Shown in pieces: positions 12,467 to 60,052 of a DNA stretch of 64,000 bases. Each line of letters begins with the position of its first letter. Position 1 is the stretch's first letter. The notes under the pieces were generated by a model. That model worked only from the letters and a program-made list of their open reading frames with translations. It was not told the DNA's origin and made no database searches. The translations under genes and the position numbers were made by a program. The stretch comes from Heliocidaris tuberculata (lineage: Eukaryota > Echinodermata > Echinoidea > Camarodonta > Echinometridae): positions 9,948,057 to 10,012,056 of the forward strand of contig CM046845.1 in assembly GCA_025618425.1 (NCBI GenBank). The letters are read 5' to 3'.

Positions 12467-12805
12467 TTGATAATTACAAGACGATTATTTTGGACTCCTG
12501 ATATTACACAATTATGTGGTGTGCCTAAGCCCTAGGCTTAGACCTAGGCTAAGCTAGGGTGATTACTTAAATAGGTATTACTAGTAAACACTATTTCTTT
12601 GGCGCGGGAGGTCTACATACACGTTTTATCACACATGGGACCAAACAAAACGATAACGTTGTATTTTCCTGTTATAAACGTAACAAAATTGCCGCTTTAC
12701 ATTGTTGAAACCTACAGTTATCCATCAAATCAAAATAATTCAATCATTTGACCCAATACAACTCTGATAAACGTTCATTTATCAAACAAGAGAACTTTTA
12801 CTTAC

Positions 12806-13100
12806 TGCGATCATCCGCGTTGTGGCCTTCTTGCGGGCATTTCTTGCGCGTGTCACTGCCCGACGTAAGGACTGTAGTACCGTAGCGACCTTTTTCCGGG
12901 AACAAAGTTATCCTTCGCCCCTTGTGGCCTTTTTCCAGCTTAAATAACTTCCAAATTTCGTTGAATTTCGATATAATAATTACATCATAAGAAAGCTCAT
13001 GACCTGCTCTTTCAATTTTGTCAGTAAAACAAAATTCGATTTTTTTGGCTCTAAAATACGTTAACGGCCTTTCTGCGGGAAGGCGACGAATTGGTGGTGC
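12806..13100 (-). other. Probable non-coding first exon of the transposase-like gene
   Basis: A strong donor (A then GTAAGTAA) ends the exon at 12806. Its phase matches the acceptor at 12269, giving Lys then the Met that opens the first module. The open frame upstream has no ATG before a stop near 13118, so translation most likely starts at 12267 and this exon is 5' UTR. The outer boundary is not visible. Confidence 0.5.
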
Positions 13101-13103
13101 CAA

Positions 13104-13707
13104 AATTGTGAAATGTCATCTGATTTTAAAAATGAAGACCGTCTGTGAAATTTGAAGGTAAAAAGCGACTTTTGAGTTCACTACTCGATGCTCCTGTGCA
13201 TGCGTAGGGATTTTATGTTATTTATTTTCTTTCTACATTACTCCTTAACCATTCACCTGTATTATGCAAGGCGCAATTTGTGGGGTTCATTTTATACACA
13301 TAAGATGTACACAGATGATTTTTTTTTTTTATACATGTAGGTGATTGGTACCCTTTAATGATTCTGATTAGTTACGGTATGATGAGTGAATGTCACATAC
13401 AGCAAGTATTTTTATATTCTGTTGATTTTTAGAATGTTGACATTATCACTGATACTAATCAAAATTTCCATATTGGAATATAATGTATTTTATAAACTGA
13501 ATTACTGAAATAAATTTATAGAAGAGGAAAAAAAAAAGAAGAATGTAGTCGTAGATGTACATGTACATGTAGTTGCTGTATATGTTGTGACTGCCAATTA
13601 GGATTTCACCAATTTTTCATATTTTCCCTCTTATGCTTTCTGCAGTTTTCCTTAAGAGTTGCTGAGCTGAGGACATAGAGTTGGTCTATAACTGTAAGCA
13701 GGTCATC
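13104..13707. promoter_or_regulatory. Head-to-head interval between the two genes (candidate bidirectional promoter)
   Basis: PHAF1 starts at 13708 on plus and the first exon of the minus gene ends transcript-upstream near 13100, so the two share about 600 bp. GTGCATGCGT near 13197 is close to an NRF1-type palindrome. A possible donor (GAAG then GTAAAA near 13157) and an acceptor (TTCTGCAG ending near 13645) would fit a spliced PHAF1 5' UTR. No TATA box is evident. Microsatellite-like ACATGTAC sits near 13556-13570. Confidence 0.4.
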
Positions 13708-48141
<34,434 letters not shown>

Positions 48142-48939
48142 AGGAGCCCTAGACCTAGACAATCTAGACCAATTGTGCAGCAAGACCAGGTCTTCTTGGT
48201 CATGGTCTCGGTCTTGACCCTGGGTCCTAGTGCTTATTGAATGTTAACTGATGTTTGTCCTCTTGGTGTAGGTCTTGGAACCACAGGACTAGACTACAGC
48301 ACTGGTCTGGACAGGGCTGTAGAAGCCTGTTAAACGTTCCAAAGTACAACCCCATTTGGGACATTGCGTATGTTTATGAGCAACAAACCTAATCAGATGG
48401 TGGCTTTACTTTTGAGAGTGTACTGGTTATAGTAAACTTTTTAGAGTAAACTTACAAAATAGTGGTCATGAACACACAAAGTGGTACTTACTTAATACTT
48501 GATAATATATTGTAACTTTGCCTTACATTTGAGTTTTTGTTGCCAAGACATCTTGATAGTAAAATACCACTCTTGAAAGTAAGCTACCATTATCTATTAC
48601 AATATGCTGTATTACTCATGTCTGCTTTGCATATCTGAGGCAATGTGATGCTCTGTTTGGATAATGAATGATGAATATGCATGTCTTGGACCCAATGAAT
48701 ATGCATTTTGATGTTTCCTTCATGGCACGCTGGATGCTGGTCTCTGTCTTTTGTTCAAGTTGTGTGTGTGAAACATACGGGTGGGAGCATCTCTCAAAAT
48801 GAATTATTCATGAGGGCTCATTTTCCCCTTCCAATGAACTCCAGCAAAATGGCAGGGCCTGGTTGAGGTGACCCTTAAGTTTTAATTCTTATCTTGATGT
48901 TCCCAAAACTTTGGATGGAAATTTTGTCACTGCCTCCAC

Positions 48940-48970
<31 letters not shown>

Positions 48971-49520
48971 AAAGAAAAAAAAAAGAAGAAGAATATTTCA
49001 TTAAAAAATAAGCAGGTATAAACAAACATTGTGTAACCATTGCTAATTTTATTCTGGAATTTCGTTATTAAAATATCTAGATTTTAGATTCTGACACTTG
49101 CGTAGTCAGACTTGTGGAATGGGGGGGGGGGGGGGGAGATAGGGGGATAGGTAGGCTTAAGGTCTTGACCCCCTTATTTATAGCAGATGAGAAAGGGGTG
49201 GGGCACATGCCCCCCTTTTCCCCTGGCTACGCTTATGAATTCTGAATTATCTTGCCTCTTCGAGATGTTGCTATTGAAAGGTATGATTGCCTTTTAAAAA
49301 TAATACCTATACAATATAGTATAACTCACTGAATATCAATGTAATGATTTTTTTGTGTACAGTAGATATATTAATGTATACATGTATAAGCATAAGCAAT
49401 GTTGTGTCAAATTTTGTCAATTTTATTGGAATGATATGTGACATGCTAATGATGTATATAAACATTTATTTATCATTTGTTAATATAATCTCACTAAATA
49501 AAACAATTCATGGATCTATT
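48142..49520 (+). other. PHAF1 3' untranslated region
   Basis: From the TGA at 48141 no frame continues. AATAAA at 49497 is the first well-placed polyadenylation hexamer in an AT-rich context. The stretch holds a C-run then A-run at about 48940-48985 and a G-run at 49121-49137, possible length-polymorphic sites or genomic insertions. The true end could be earlier. Confidence 0.5.
49497..49502 (+). terminator. Candidate polyadenylation signal of PHAF1
   Basis: AATAAA followed within 40 bp by a T/G-rich stretch (TTTGTCTGGATGTGTGTTTT). Confidence 0.45.
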
Positions 49521-50532
49521 ATGAATTTGTCTGGATGTGTGTTTTAGAAAGTAGTGATGTTTATAATTTAGACTTAAATGTATTATACAACATTTGATAT
49601 TCCCTTAAGGCCAAATGAAATTGGTTCATAGTTTCTTATCCCCTACCGCTTCCTAACATTCGGCCCATCATATATTATTATTTTTCGGGGTTTGATATGA
49701 AATAGAGGAGAATCTGAGCAAAGGCTAAGTAATGAAGGAACACACAATCATTCGTATAGTGCAATTCGAACTTGTTTTGAGCCTTTGTAATGCACTGAGA
49801 ATTCAAATTTTATAAAGAAAAATGGTGTTGAAAATTTCTCCCATGGCATCTTGCACTTGTGGGAAAAATATCAAATAACAAGTAACATGGAACTCAATCC
49901 TCATTGATAAAAAAGAAAAAGAAAAAGACAAGGAATCACCTTTATTTGACCTTAAAGGTCATGTAAAGTTTTGGTAAGCCCTCAAAAACTGTTCGTCAGA
50001 TTTCTTCAATTTTTGTTGATAAATAGCAAGATACTAGCAATACTAAGACACTGTGAAGGTTTCGCCTCCTAAAGTTTAATATTAAACAAATAAGAGGCAA
50101 AAACTAATTTATGTGCCGGGACAGGCACGTAAAATCCCAACAAAGGCAGCATGTGCTATACACTGTAAACACACGTGTAAAACCAATGATGAGTAGCTAC
50201 ACACAGTGCACACACGCTGTCTCTATGGGAAGCCCCAAGATTGCTGTGCGGGGAGCCGTCGGGGTGGAAGGGTCCTAGCATAATGGCAGTGATCAAGCAT
50301 TCCTTACAGATATTTACACTGAAATTCATCAGAAATAGATGGAATACCAAATGATCTCTTACAGACATATTTTGATACAAGGAGAACAAAATGAGACTAT
50401 ATTTAACATGTTTCTTTCCAATTTCCTTTTTTCTACCAATACTGTACATGAGCTTTAACTTATTACCTTTGTTTTCAGTTCTCTCTCCTCTCATTTCTTT
50501 GTCTTACAGCTGGAACTTTCATGACATATCCT

Positions 50533-50769
50533 CCAGGGGTGGTATTCTGAGATTTATTTTATCTTGATTTTAGTGAAATAATTTTAATTTTCATCACAAA
50601 ATGTATGCTTATGGCGCATCATTGGTTAATGCCTGTGCAAAAGTGGCTGCGTACGCGGAATTCATCTGCGCAAACACCAATGAAATGTTGCAATTTGAAA
50701 TTTGTTATGAAAATTAAAATCTTTTCACTAAAATCAAGATAAGATAAATCTCAGAATACCACCCCAGGG
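50533..50769. mobile_element. MITE with CCAGGGGTGGTATTCTGAGA inverted ends
   Basis: The left end GGGGTGGTATTCTGAGATTT is inverted at the right (AAATCTCAGAATACCACCCC). Pairing extends about 60 bp through TTATCTTGATTTTAGTGAAA and AATTTTAATTTTCAT. The interior is about 110 bp. No coding capacity. The surrounding 49550-53590 shows no gene; it includes a C-run near 51386 and scattered A/T runs. Confidence 0.85.
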
Positions 50770-52807
50770 CATTATCTTGTGGGAGAGGGCCAAGGCTCGT
50801 CTCCTTAATCCATCAATTTGTAGCATCAGTGTAAGAAGGGGATAGCGCTCGTTGACAATACATAGGTGTTATCCCCTTTTTACACTGACACGACGAATCC
50901 TCTCTCACCCCACACATTGTCATAATTCTCCGTCGATCCATTCTTTTCTTCCTTATAAATGTCTTCCACTCTCTATCCCTTCTCCCAGGTTCTGCAACAC
51001 CATACACTTTCTCTCTCTTCACTTCTTTTCCCATACCATGCTCTTCCATATCTTAGCAATCATTCTTGCTCCTATACCACTCTACCGTGATCTTGTACGC
51101 CTTCTCCTTTCTTATTCATCCCCATTCCCAAATACTGTATCCCCCCCCCAAAAAAAAATACTGCTTTGTAGGAAACAACCACACTGAAAAGGTAAACAAA
51201 TCAAGAAATGTGCTGTCCATTCTTTTATCTCTTTCTTGATTCTTCTGTCACACATTCTCTTGCACACTCATTCTCTCCTCACTTTTACTCCTGTACAATG
51301 ACTCTCCCATAACTCTTCATTCATTCTTTCTCCCATCACTCTACTCTCCCTCTATCCTCACCACTCTCCTCTATTTTGCAAAGACCCCCCCCCCCCAAAA
51401 AAGTTTCTTTTGTAAAATGTTGAACACAGACTTAAACAAAAACAGAAAAGACAAATTCACCTGCTTTTAGCTTTCTATACCAATATCCATTTTTAATCAA
51501 GATAACTTGAAATCCCTTCACAATTAATTTGACACAAAAATTAGGCAAACAAAGGTCTTCCTGGACTAAATAAAACTATACCTTCATGATTCTTAGTCCA
51601 ATAATAGAAACAAAAAAGTCCAATACAGCCACATTCATAGAACAACTTATGAATACACAATAATGTCATGCTTTTGCACATGTACACAAAATAATATGAA
51701 GGCAAAGATTTGATCATTTCATTAATACATGTACAAAACAATTAAAAACCTATTGGATACTAATTTGAAATGTACTGTAAGATACGTGAGAAGAGCTTAA
51801 GGAGTACTTTGTTATGTATCAATGAATGAGTGCAACTCATTCAAGCATATGGAAATTCAATCATAAATCTCTCAATAATGAAATTGCTCTGAAATTATCT
51901 CTCAACTCATCTGACTAATCCTTGTGAGCAGCTCCTTTTGTTTCGTCCCAGAAATTTCATACATTCCAAATTTTATCCACACTTCTTTTTCTCATACCTA
52001 TTCCCTAGGTATATCATCAGACATATTTTTATGTTTCCCCTCAATGAAATACATGTACATCTATTCATTCACCAACCAAGAAGATGGATATTTTTGAGAA
52101 TTCTCAGTAAAAAACAAATGGGAACTGCTTGCGAGGGAAGCCATACAATTTGTGTTTCATTGATTAGAAGTCTAAAAAGTAATTACTTCTTCATTTTTTT
52201 TCTCAGTATTCCCTAAAGCATTCTCCAACCTGTGTATCTGAGTACCATTTATACTGTTTTCCTGAAAGAAATTTGTAGATAATTACAGCAAGTTTACAAA
52301 ACTTTTATTTTTACAAATATGTTTTTTTAATGGATGTAAATAAGCAAAAACAATTTAAATGAAACCAGAAAAAAAAAATTACTTGAAATGCACAAGATGA
52401 TGATCCCTTTGCTTGGAACCTACCAAACATTTTTTTTCTTCCCCCCAATATCTGTTGATTCAATCCCAGAATTTTTCTATAAATTGTAAAATTAAACATT
52501 TAACTACATGATAGCAAACTGCCACTGTGATCACTGTATTAGTAGTGTATCTACATGAGTTCTATCAGTATAGGTAACAAAATTAGGGGTATGTAACAAA
52601 AAGGAACAAAATGACGGGGGCATGTCGACAATTAGGTCAACACATCACAGGCTGGCACACAACACAGACAATACCTTTTAACATTTCGCTGAGTTTATGC
52701 AGACAATTATTGCACACCAAATTGTTTAATTACATAATACAATATACCTGTGATCATATATATTTCAATATATCATCTCTTATGTGTCTAACAATCCCTA
52801 AATTGAG

Positions 52808-52925
52808 TGAGAGAGAGAGAGAGGGGGGGGAGAGAAGGAGAGGAAGAGAGGGGAAAGGGGGAGAGAGGGGAAAGGGAGAGAGAGGGGGGGGGGGGGGGGG
52901 GGGAGAGAGGAGAAAGAGGGAGAGA
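52808..52925. repeat. GA/G-rich low-complexity tract
   Basis: GAGAGAGG and poly-G blocks of about 120 bp, purine-only on plus. Such mirror-like purine tracts can adopt triplex or quadruplex forms. Not coding. Confidence 0.9.
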
Positions 52926-53593
52926 ACTATATGTATGAAATGCAAATTCACCAAAATTCTTTTTTGCAATTTACAAGCACTCCTTTAAATACACATAATC
53001 GAAGAGAATTTACGAAAAAAAGTAAATTTCAAGCAAAATACATACACATGTACCCTAATCTTTACTAAGCAAAATACATGTACCAGGTAAGTACTTTTAT
53101 GCTTTATGCTTGATCAGTTAGAAAAGTACAATAATCAACAAGGCTGTGAAAATATACAGTACATCTGTTGAGGTTAGGCTACTAGTATAATCAAAGTTAG
53201 TAAATAATAAAAGAGTATATGAATATCGGTGATTACAAAGGCATATTATAAGATTTGGTAGTGAAAGCTTAGAAAATATATAGTGTTTCTATGATTCGAT
53301 TTTGTACAGCTAGAGATAGTGAATAAAAAGGTTTTTTTGTGTGTGACTTTGGCAGTAAACATTCATAAGTGCACTGAATTCAATTAATTTATTGATTCAT
53401 CACTATAAAGGATGTCATTTTCGAAATGACAGACTTAACATGCCTACAAGGTAAACTACATTATACATTTTGTTACTTTCAATATATGTGCCTACAAGTA
53501 TGTACGACAATGCTTATAATCTACTTTTTTTGCTGAGCTACATGATTTTTGTTGTCGTTTTCTATAATAGATGGGGAAACATAAATAACTCAG

Positions 53594-54140
53594 AACAATT
53601 TATGTGCCACTAGAGTGATTTGCCTTTATGAATCTTCTAGTAGTGTACATGTTCATAGAAGTTTGCAAAGAAAATAAGAGGATAAAACTGAAATAACTAT
53701 ATTCCGTCGAAATCCCCTAGGCAGTTTACTACCACAGGAAGCAAATTCTACACTTCTAATTCCAAAAACTAACTCCTAGCACCACTGTTCTTTCTTCTAA
53801 AAAAATTGTACCAAAGGAGGGCTGTGAAACAGTCTAATTTTTTAGTACGATACTTCTTTGCCATGCAAAACTGGAACAATTTATGTGCGACTAGACTGAT
53901 TTTTCCTTTATGAATCTCCTAGTAGTATACATCTTCATGCAAGTTTACACAGAACATGAGGATAAAACTGAAATAACTATATTCCGTCGAAATCCCCTGG
54001 GCAGTTTACTACCACAGGAAGCAAATTCTACACTTCCAATCTCCTAGCACCACTGTTCTTTCTTCTGAAAAATAATTGTACAAAAGTAGAGAAACAGTCT
54101 AATTTATTAGTACAAGACTTCTTTGCCCTGCAAAACTGGG
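53594..54140. repeat. Tandem duplication, two copies of about 280 bp
   Basis: AACAATTTATGTGCCACTAG at 53594 recurs as AACAATTTATGTGCGACTAG at 53875. The copies share ATATTCCGTCGAAATCCCCT and GCAGTTTACTACCACAGGAA and both end in GCAAAACTGG. The second copy lacks some bases. No coding potential. From 54140 to 57240 I see no gene, only AT-rich sequence. Confidence 0.9.
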
Positions 54141-57100
54141 AATCTACAGAGCTTGTAATGACTGGCAGTTTAATCTATGAGATTAACCTTTTTTTGAAGC
54201 CTGAAAAGTACTGAAAGCATGAAAGAGAAAATAAAGGCATACTGTGATATTTTCATTAAAAAATTTAAAGTACAGTGTATTCATCTGCAGAAAATTTCTA
54301 ACGACCCTGATAATGCGAAGCATTTGTGCAAATGTATTTCAATATGTAAAACAAATGCTGACAGACACCACAAAACCCTGCTAATTTCCAATCAATATTG
54401 TAATCAATCAAATTTGAATCAAAAGCATCGACTGTCTAGAGTAGTGTATGCTAAGAGCCATATGAGCGTTAACTTTATGTAAAACGATATCTGAAATTAC
54501 AAGACCGTACACCTTTCATAATAGGAGCAGAATAGGGGTATGATAGGACTTTCTGAATGTGCATGTTCCTGCATCAACATAATGCACATTATTTTGGTAC
54601 TGCGATTATGCGCATAATACCTGCAATTTCCCGGCAAATGCTAGGTTTATGAATGCATTAATGCGGACCTAGCATGATCCCACCCTGATATCGGTCAAAG
54701 GTCAGTTGATAACCTGCATTCCTCAACGTCTCCTTCACAAATCCCCCACGATGTGGGAGGTTTCTGAATTGGTGCTTGTAAGAATAATGCTCTTATCATG
54801 TGACTTTTGATAGTGTGTGAACATGATTTTTATTGCTTAATGCACATTATTTAAGTGTGCATAAGAGGAGTATTGGCTTCTGAAAGGGGTACAGGATTAG
54901 GGTACAAGACTAGTACCAATGTAAAAGTATTAATGATATGCTAAAAAGGTCGGGAGAAAAAAGGAAGAAGAAAAGAAACAACTACAGGAATGATATAGAA
55001 TAACAGCAGACAGTTAAAGCTCTATATGATATAAAGAGAACTGTGTTTGTCACAGAGCTCTGAAGAAAGACTTACAAATCATTTTTGCACAAAAAAATTT
55101 CTCTCTGAATCAACCAAAATGTACAGATAGGAGTCTCTAAATACGCACATAATATAAATCTAATAGAACAAGAAAATGATACAATGATTAATAAACTATT
55201 TCCCCTTGTGGTGACTCCCTATAGGTCAAAAGACACATGATTGTGATAACCTGGAGACAGTGAGGCAAATCTTAAATCAATCATCTATGTACAAAATACA
55301 TAATCAAATACTTGATTACAAAATATCTGAAAAAGAATATATACACTTAGCACTGACGTGGGAAGCAATAACTATTTTAAGGAAGTTTACATTTCACAGG
55401 TATGTTTTTTTTTTCCTAGCAATTAGTTCAAATTGAAAAAAACCCCATCAAAATATTCATAAACGGATGTAATACTTCTATATTTACTAAATTTACAACT
55501 ACATATTTTGATTAAGAACTAGCTAGTACACTGGGCCCTAAATGAGTGTCACAGGTTAATAAATAACAAGTTTACTGGAAAATTTATATGCATTTTTAGG
55601 TTAAAAATACTTCACATACCTGTATCCATATTTCCCAAATCAACAGGATCTCCATTGTTTTAAAAATGTCAAACTAGGCGGGGGACCGAAACCATACATG
55701 TACAATCATTTTTTCATGTTCTGAGAAGTAATAATAATCAATTTAGAACAAAATCTTCACCCAATTCATTGAGTTTTCTGATATAATGCGTAAATAAAGA
55801 CAGCATTCTCAAGTAAATAATTACAATTTACATCCATCTTCAATATCTACTTCCTTCTCACCTAAATGATATCTCTGAATTCTATGCATTATAATTTTGA
55901 TATACACTAAAAAAAAAAGAACGGAAAACAATATATTAATCTCTTTACGATCTCTGACAAATTATTTTTTTTGTCACACATTGAGAAAGTTCCAAAATTT
56001 ATAACACAAACGTGTAGGTTTCGGCCCCCTCAAACAATTTTATGGAATAACAAAGCAAACTAAAATCCGATATATATTAGCAGTAAAGAAGCACACGTTT
56101 TATTTATTTTCTAACTATTTAATGCTTTTCAGGTGGATGGAAAGAAAAAAATCTTTGAGCAGAAATAATCAAAATGATAATGTTTGTACAATACATCAAC
56201 GAGCTTGCTAGCATATTAGAGTACATGTATATGTACAAACAATTTTCTGAGTTTAGTCATTTATATCTGGATTTATAAATTCTTGTTATTACCTGCAATA
56301 TGTTCTTCAGTTATGTGTTCGATTCATTCTACTCAATTAAATTTGCTAAACTTACATACTGCTGAACTTTTTTTGTGACCACTGTTCCGAGTTCCTCCTT
56401 TACATTAAAAGTACAAAGATATACATGTTAAGATTGTGACATAGCGTATGAACTGATAAGCACATCAGATTCAGAAGAAAATACTTCTTGTGTAGTATGT
56501 GACATATTATATTTCAATGATACATATTAGTACACTTATGGGCGTAACAGAGGCAAATACACGTACATCGTACAGGAATGTAAGTGACAAAAAAATACAC
56601 TATGTACAAGCAGATCCTCAGCAACATCATATTTCTTAATACTTGGTAATGTTCTTAATGGAAATTGCAAGTCGATTTCAAAACAGAGGATTATTGTCTA
56701 GTACAACAATGGAATATATAATTTATAGTACAGTACTGCAAACAACAGATATTTACTTCCCATTTTTCTTCAAAATATCAATGTCCTTTTTACAAGATTT
56801 TCTAGTCAGATCTTCTCTTCTTTCTTGTCTTTTTTTCATAGTTTATAAACAACTTAATGAATTGATTATAGGCCTTCTTTTTTTTTTCTTTTTTTTACTT
56901 GAGTGGATTTGTTTTGGTTAGGTGTAGCACAAGGACAGGTTGTTTTTTTTTCAACTCATCATACAAAATTGGAGAGAATTGGATAAAAGTGACAACAAAT
57001 TTGTGGATTTAGGTTGAAGTCAAACCACCGGGCAAAACATTTTTAATTTTAAACTTCACTTTCACAAAGTTCAATTTCAACTATCTGTGCTGGAATGGTT

Positions 57101-57239
57101 CAAATCTTTGGGTTTCAAATCTGCCCACTGGAATATGATGATAAATACCACTCCTGTCTCCGTCATTACTAAGGAAGCAAAGTTTCATATCGTATTTTCT
57201 GCAGCACACCTCTCTCATTTTTCTCAAAGAGTGCATAAT

Positions 57240-57930
57240 AAATATCCATCAAGGCCCTTGAAGGTGTGTTCTGTCACTGGTGCCCCACAGGATCAAACTT
57301 GATGTTATCTTCAATCATTCTTAATGATGCACTGATCTTTCCCTTCATCCAAGAGAACATGTTATCCATCAAGGCCCTTGGAGATGCGCTCTATCACTTG
57401 GTGATGCCAAGGATCACACTTGGTATCTTCAAATTATTCCTGACGATACACCGATCTCTCCCTTCCTCAGAGAGAGAGAACATGCTACCCATCACAGTCC
57501 TACGTCAAGGTTGCTGTCTTGTCAATGTTGGCAATCAGGAACAAACTTGACAATATCTACACTTGTTCCAGAAGATACTGCAACAAAACTCCTCCCATTT
57601 TCATTCCCCCCACAAGAACTTGCCACCCACCTTGGTCCAAGGGGGGTATTGTCTTGTTACTGCTGGCAAATGGGAACAAACTCGACAATATCTAAAATTG
57701 TTCCTGACGACACTGAAACGAAACTCCTCATATGCTCCAGAAGAACGTGCTAGGTTCTTTCCATCATAGTACTAGGGGGCACTGTCTTGTTACTGTTGGA
57801 AACCTGGAACAAACTGGACAATATCTATGATCGTTCCGGAAGATACTGCAATGAAACTCCACCCATTTTCATTTCCTCCAAGAGAACATGCTACCCATCA
57901 TTCCCCTAGGTGGTGCTGTCTTGTTGACTG
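57240..57930. repeat. Degenerate tandem repeat, unit about 115-135 bp, five copies or so
   Basis: Recurring blocks in order: GGAACAAACTTGACAATATC, GTTCCAGAAGATACTGCAAC, AAACTCCTCCCATTTTCATT, GAACATGCTACCCATCA and CTGTCTTGTTACTGTTGGAA. Open frames of 70-95 codons on plus result from the repeat but shift between copies, so they are unlikely to be a protein. It may lie in the 3' UTR of the minus-strand gene to the right. Confidence 0.8.
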
Positions 57931-58968
57931 CTGGCACTTTACTGTCGTTGGGGCTGATTTTGACCATGAAGGGCTGGTAGAAAGGGTTGGTGCTTCTGGG
58001 AGACGTGTCCTCGCTGTCGACAGAAATAAAAGGTCCTTGCAAGGGTCATTAAGGGGTGAAGGGTCAAGGGTCAATTAAATATTTCATTTGGTGCATGATT
58101 AACATACATGTACATGTCACTAGGTTTTCTCTAAGAGATAATGTGTACTTGAGGAGGGAGATTAGACTGGGTTCTGATAAAAAGGAAGCAATACCAGAGA
58201 AACAATTACATTAATGACAACAGAGATTGCAGGAAAATTTGTACATCAAATAGAAAAAGGTCAATAAAAGCAAAATTTCATACATCTTCATAATTTATCC
58301 ATATACCAGTAATCACCACTGGCCGACCAAGCTGCAAGAGGGGTGTGTACGTGCAGATATCAAAGCACACCAAACCAGAAGAGGGGGCAGTGAACAGGGG
58401 ACAGAAATACCAGTGAAAAGAATTCTTTCAGATAAGGGATCATGTGAGCAGTGCCTTGGGGTTTACACTTGGTGTAAGGTAGCTAAAGAGCAAAGAAAAG
58501 GTGGCTGCGACCATCTTCAAGGATTAACCCTTTCGAGACAATTGACCACATTTTGTGGTTTGGCTCAATAACTTTTGATTCAGAGTTCTAAAAAATATAA
58601 AGATGCATGAATAGAAAGAGCAAAAATTTCTGCACACACTACGTCCATTTTTGTTGCATGACCATAGTACATTTAATGCCAGGAATTTTAAAAACGAGAA
58701 TAAGCTTTAAAATCCTTAAATTGGCAACACATTGAGAGGTTCAAAATCATTGTTCCTTATCAAAATTGCCAATTTTTTTAACCTTTAGACAAAATTCCTA
58801 GCCATGTATATTGTTTCAAAGACATTACACCTTATTAGAACGATGTAGCACTTAAAGAAAAATATTACTGTTGCCAATTTGAAGAACAAAATGTGATCAA
58901 TTTGGCCTTTAAATAATTCCTGTCATGAAAGGGTTAATTAATAAATTTACATCTTAGTGCTTTATGTC

Positions 58969-59077
58969 CCCCCCCCCTTTTGTCCCAACTATTTCTTGCA
59001 AGAGAACACCATCTTGCTTCTTCTGAGTGCCTTTCTTGCTTGCCATCTCCTATCTGGCACCTCCCTCAAATGGCAAC
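58969..59077 (-). pseudogene. Decayed duplicate of the last exon of the right-edge gene
   Basis: On minus, GAGATGGCAAGCAAGAAAGG, CACTCAGAAGAAGCAAGATG and CTTGCAAGAAATAGTTGGGA align with AAGATGGCGAGCAAGATAGG, GCTCAGAAGACCAAGATGGG and CTCGCAAGAAATAGTTTGGA of the exon at 59291-59153. Indels break the frame, giving MASKKGTQKKQD and then a different tail. It sits about 75 bp downstream of the real stop, in what should be the 3' UTR. Confidence 0.7.
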
Positions 59078-59152
59078 TTAGTTGACTGATGGATAAATAC
59101 ATAGATCTTAATCTCATATATTACAATTGGTTTTTTCGACCTTTTGTCCAAA

Positions 59153-59991
59153 CTATTTCTTGCGAGAAAAGACATTCCCCATCTTGGTCTTCTGAGCACC
59201 TATCTTGCTCGCCATCTTCTTTCTGGCATCCTCCCCCAAGTGGGCCACATGCCCTTGGAGGTTGTGAGCCATATTGTTGAACGACGATGATCTGATGGGG
59301 GCACAGATGGGGACACAGGAGGGGGGGGGGATTTGTTTTGTACAGTATTGTTTGAATGATACGATGAGGGAGGGGGATGCAAGGGGTGGTTTTGAAATGG
59401 GGTTTACAAGGGACGTGATATCAATTTGCAATTGGTAATAAGCAGATGTAGATGTATTTTATGTTTTTAATTTTTGCATAGCATAGGGAAGGGGATACAA
59501 GAGGTACATTGTATACATGGGGGTTAAGATTATCAGATAAAAAGGTGGGGGTTGATCCACAAAATAGGCATGGAAGTGGGATATACACATGCAGTTAGTA
59601 AGCATGTTTTTGTTGTCCAACAAGAAAGCATGAAAATAATACAAATCATAAGAAAATTTTGTAAGAAGTACAGAAGCAATGTTATGTACAGCTTGAAGAA
59701 TGCATACATTTATTAAGGATTTTACATCATTGTTAGCAATATCAATGCAGAAGAAAAAAAAAATTATTTCAAGGTGCAGTGAAGAGGAAGGAACAATCAT
59801 CAAAAATAGAAATGTTGCAATTGGATATCAGCAAAGTGAGATGTTTGACATGATTTAAATGAATTGAATAATTAAATATCAACAATAAAGAACATGTGAA
59901 TGAAAATGTGAATATAAAAATTGTTAAATGCATTTGGATTGAGATGGTGAAATTGATTATTATGTAGAAATGAAAAGTTAAGAGTTAGAGG

Positions 59992-60052
<61 letters not shown>

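Noticed and set aside
12798..13103. First exon of the minus gene as coding
   Set aside because: The frame has no ATG and a stop near 13118. The donor is real, so it is treated as 5' UTR.
57087..58078. A plus-strand gene of overlapping 70-95-codon frames
   Set aside because: The frames change between tandem units and lack splice sites; they are by-products of the repeat.
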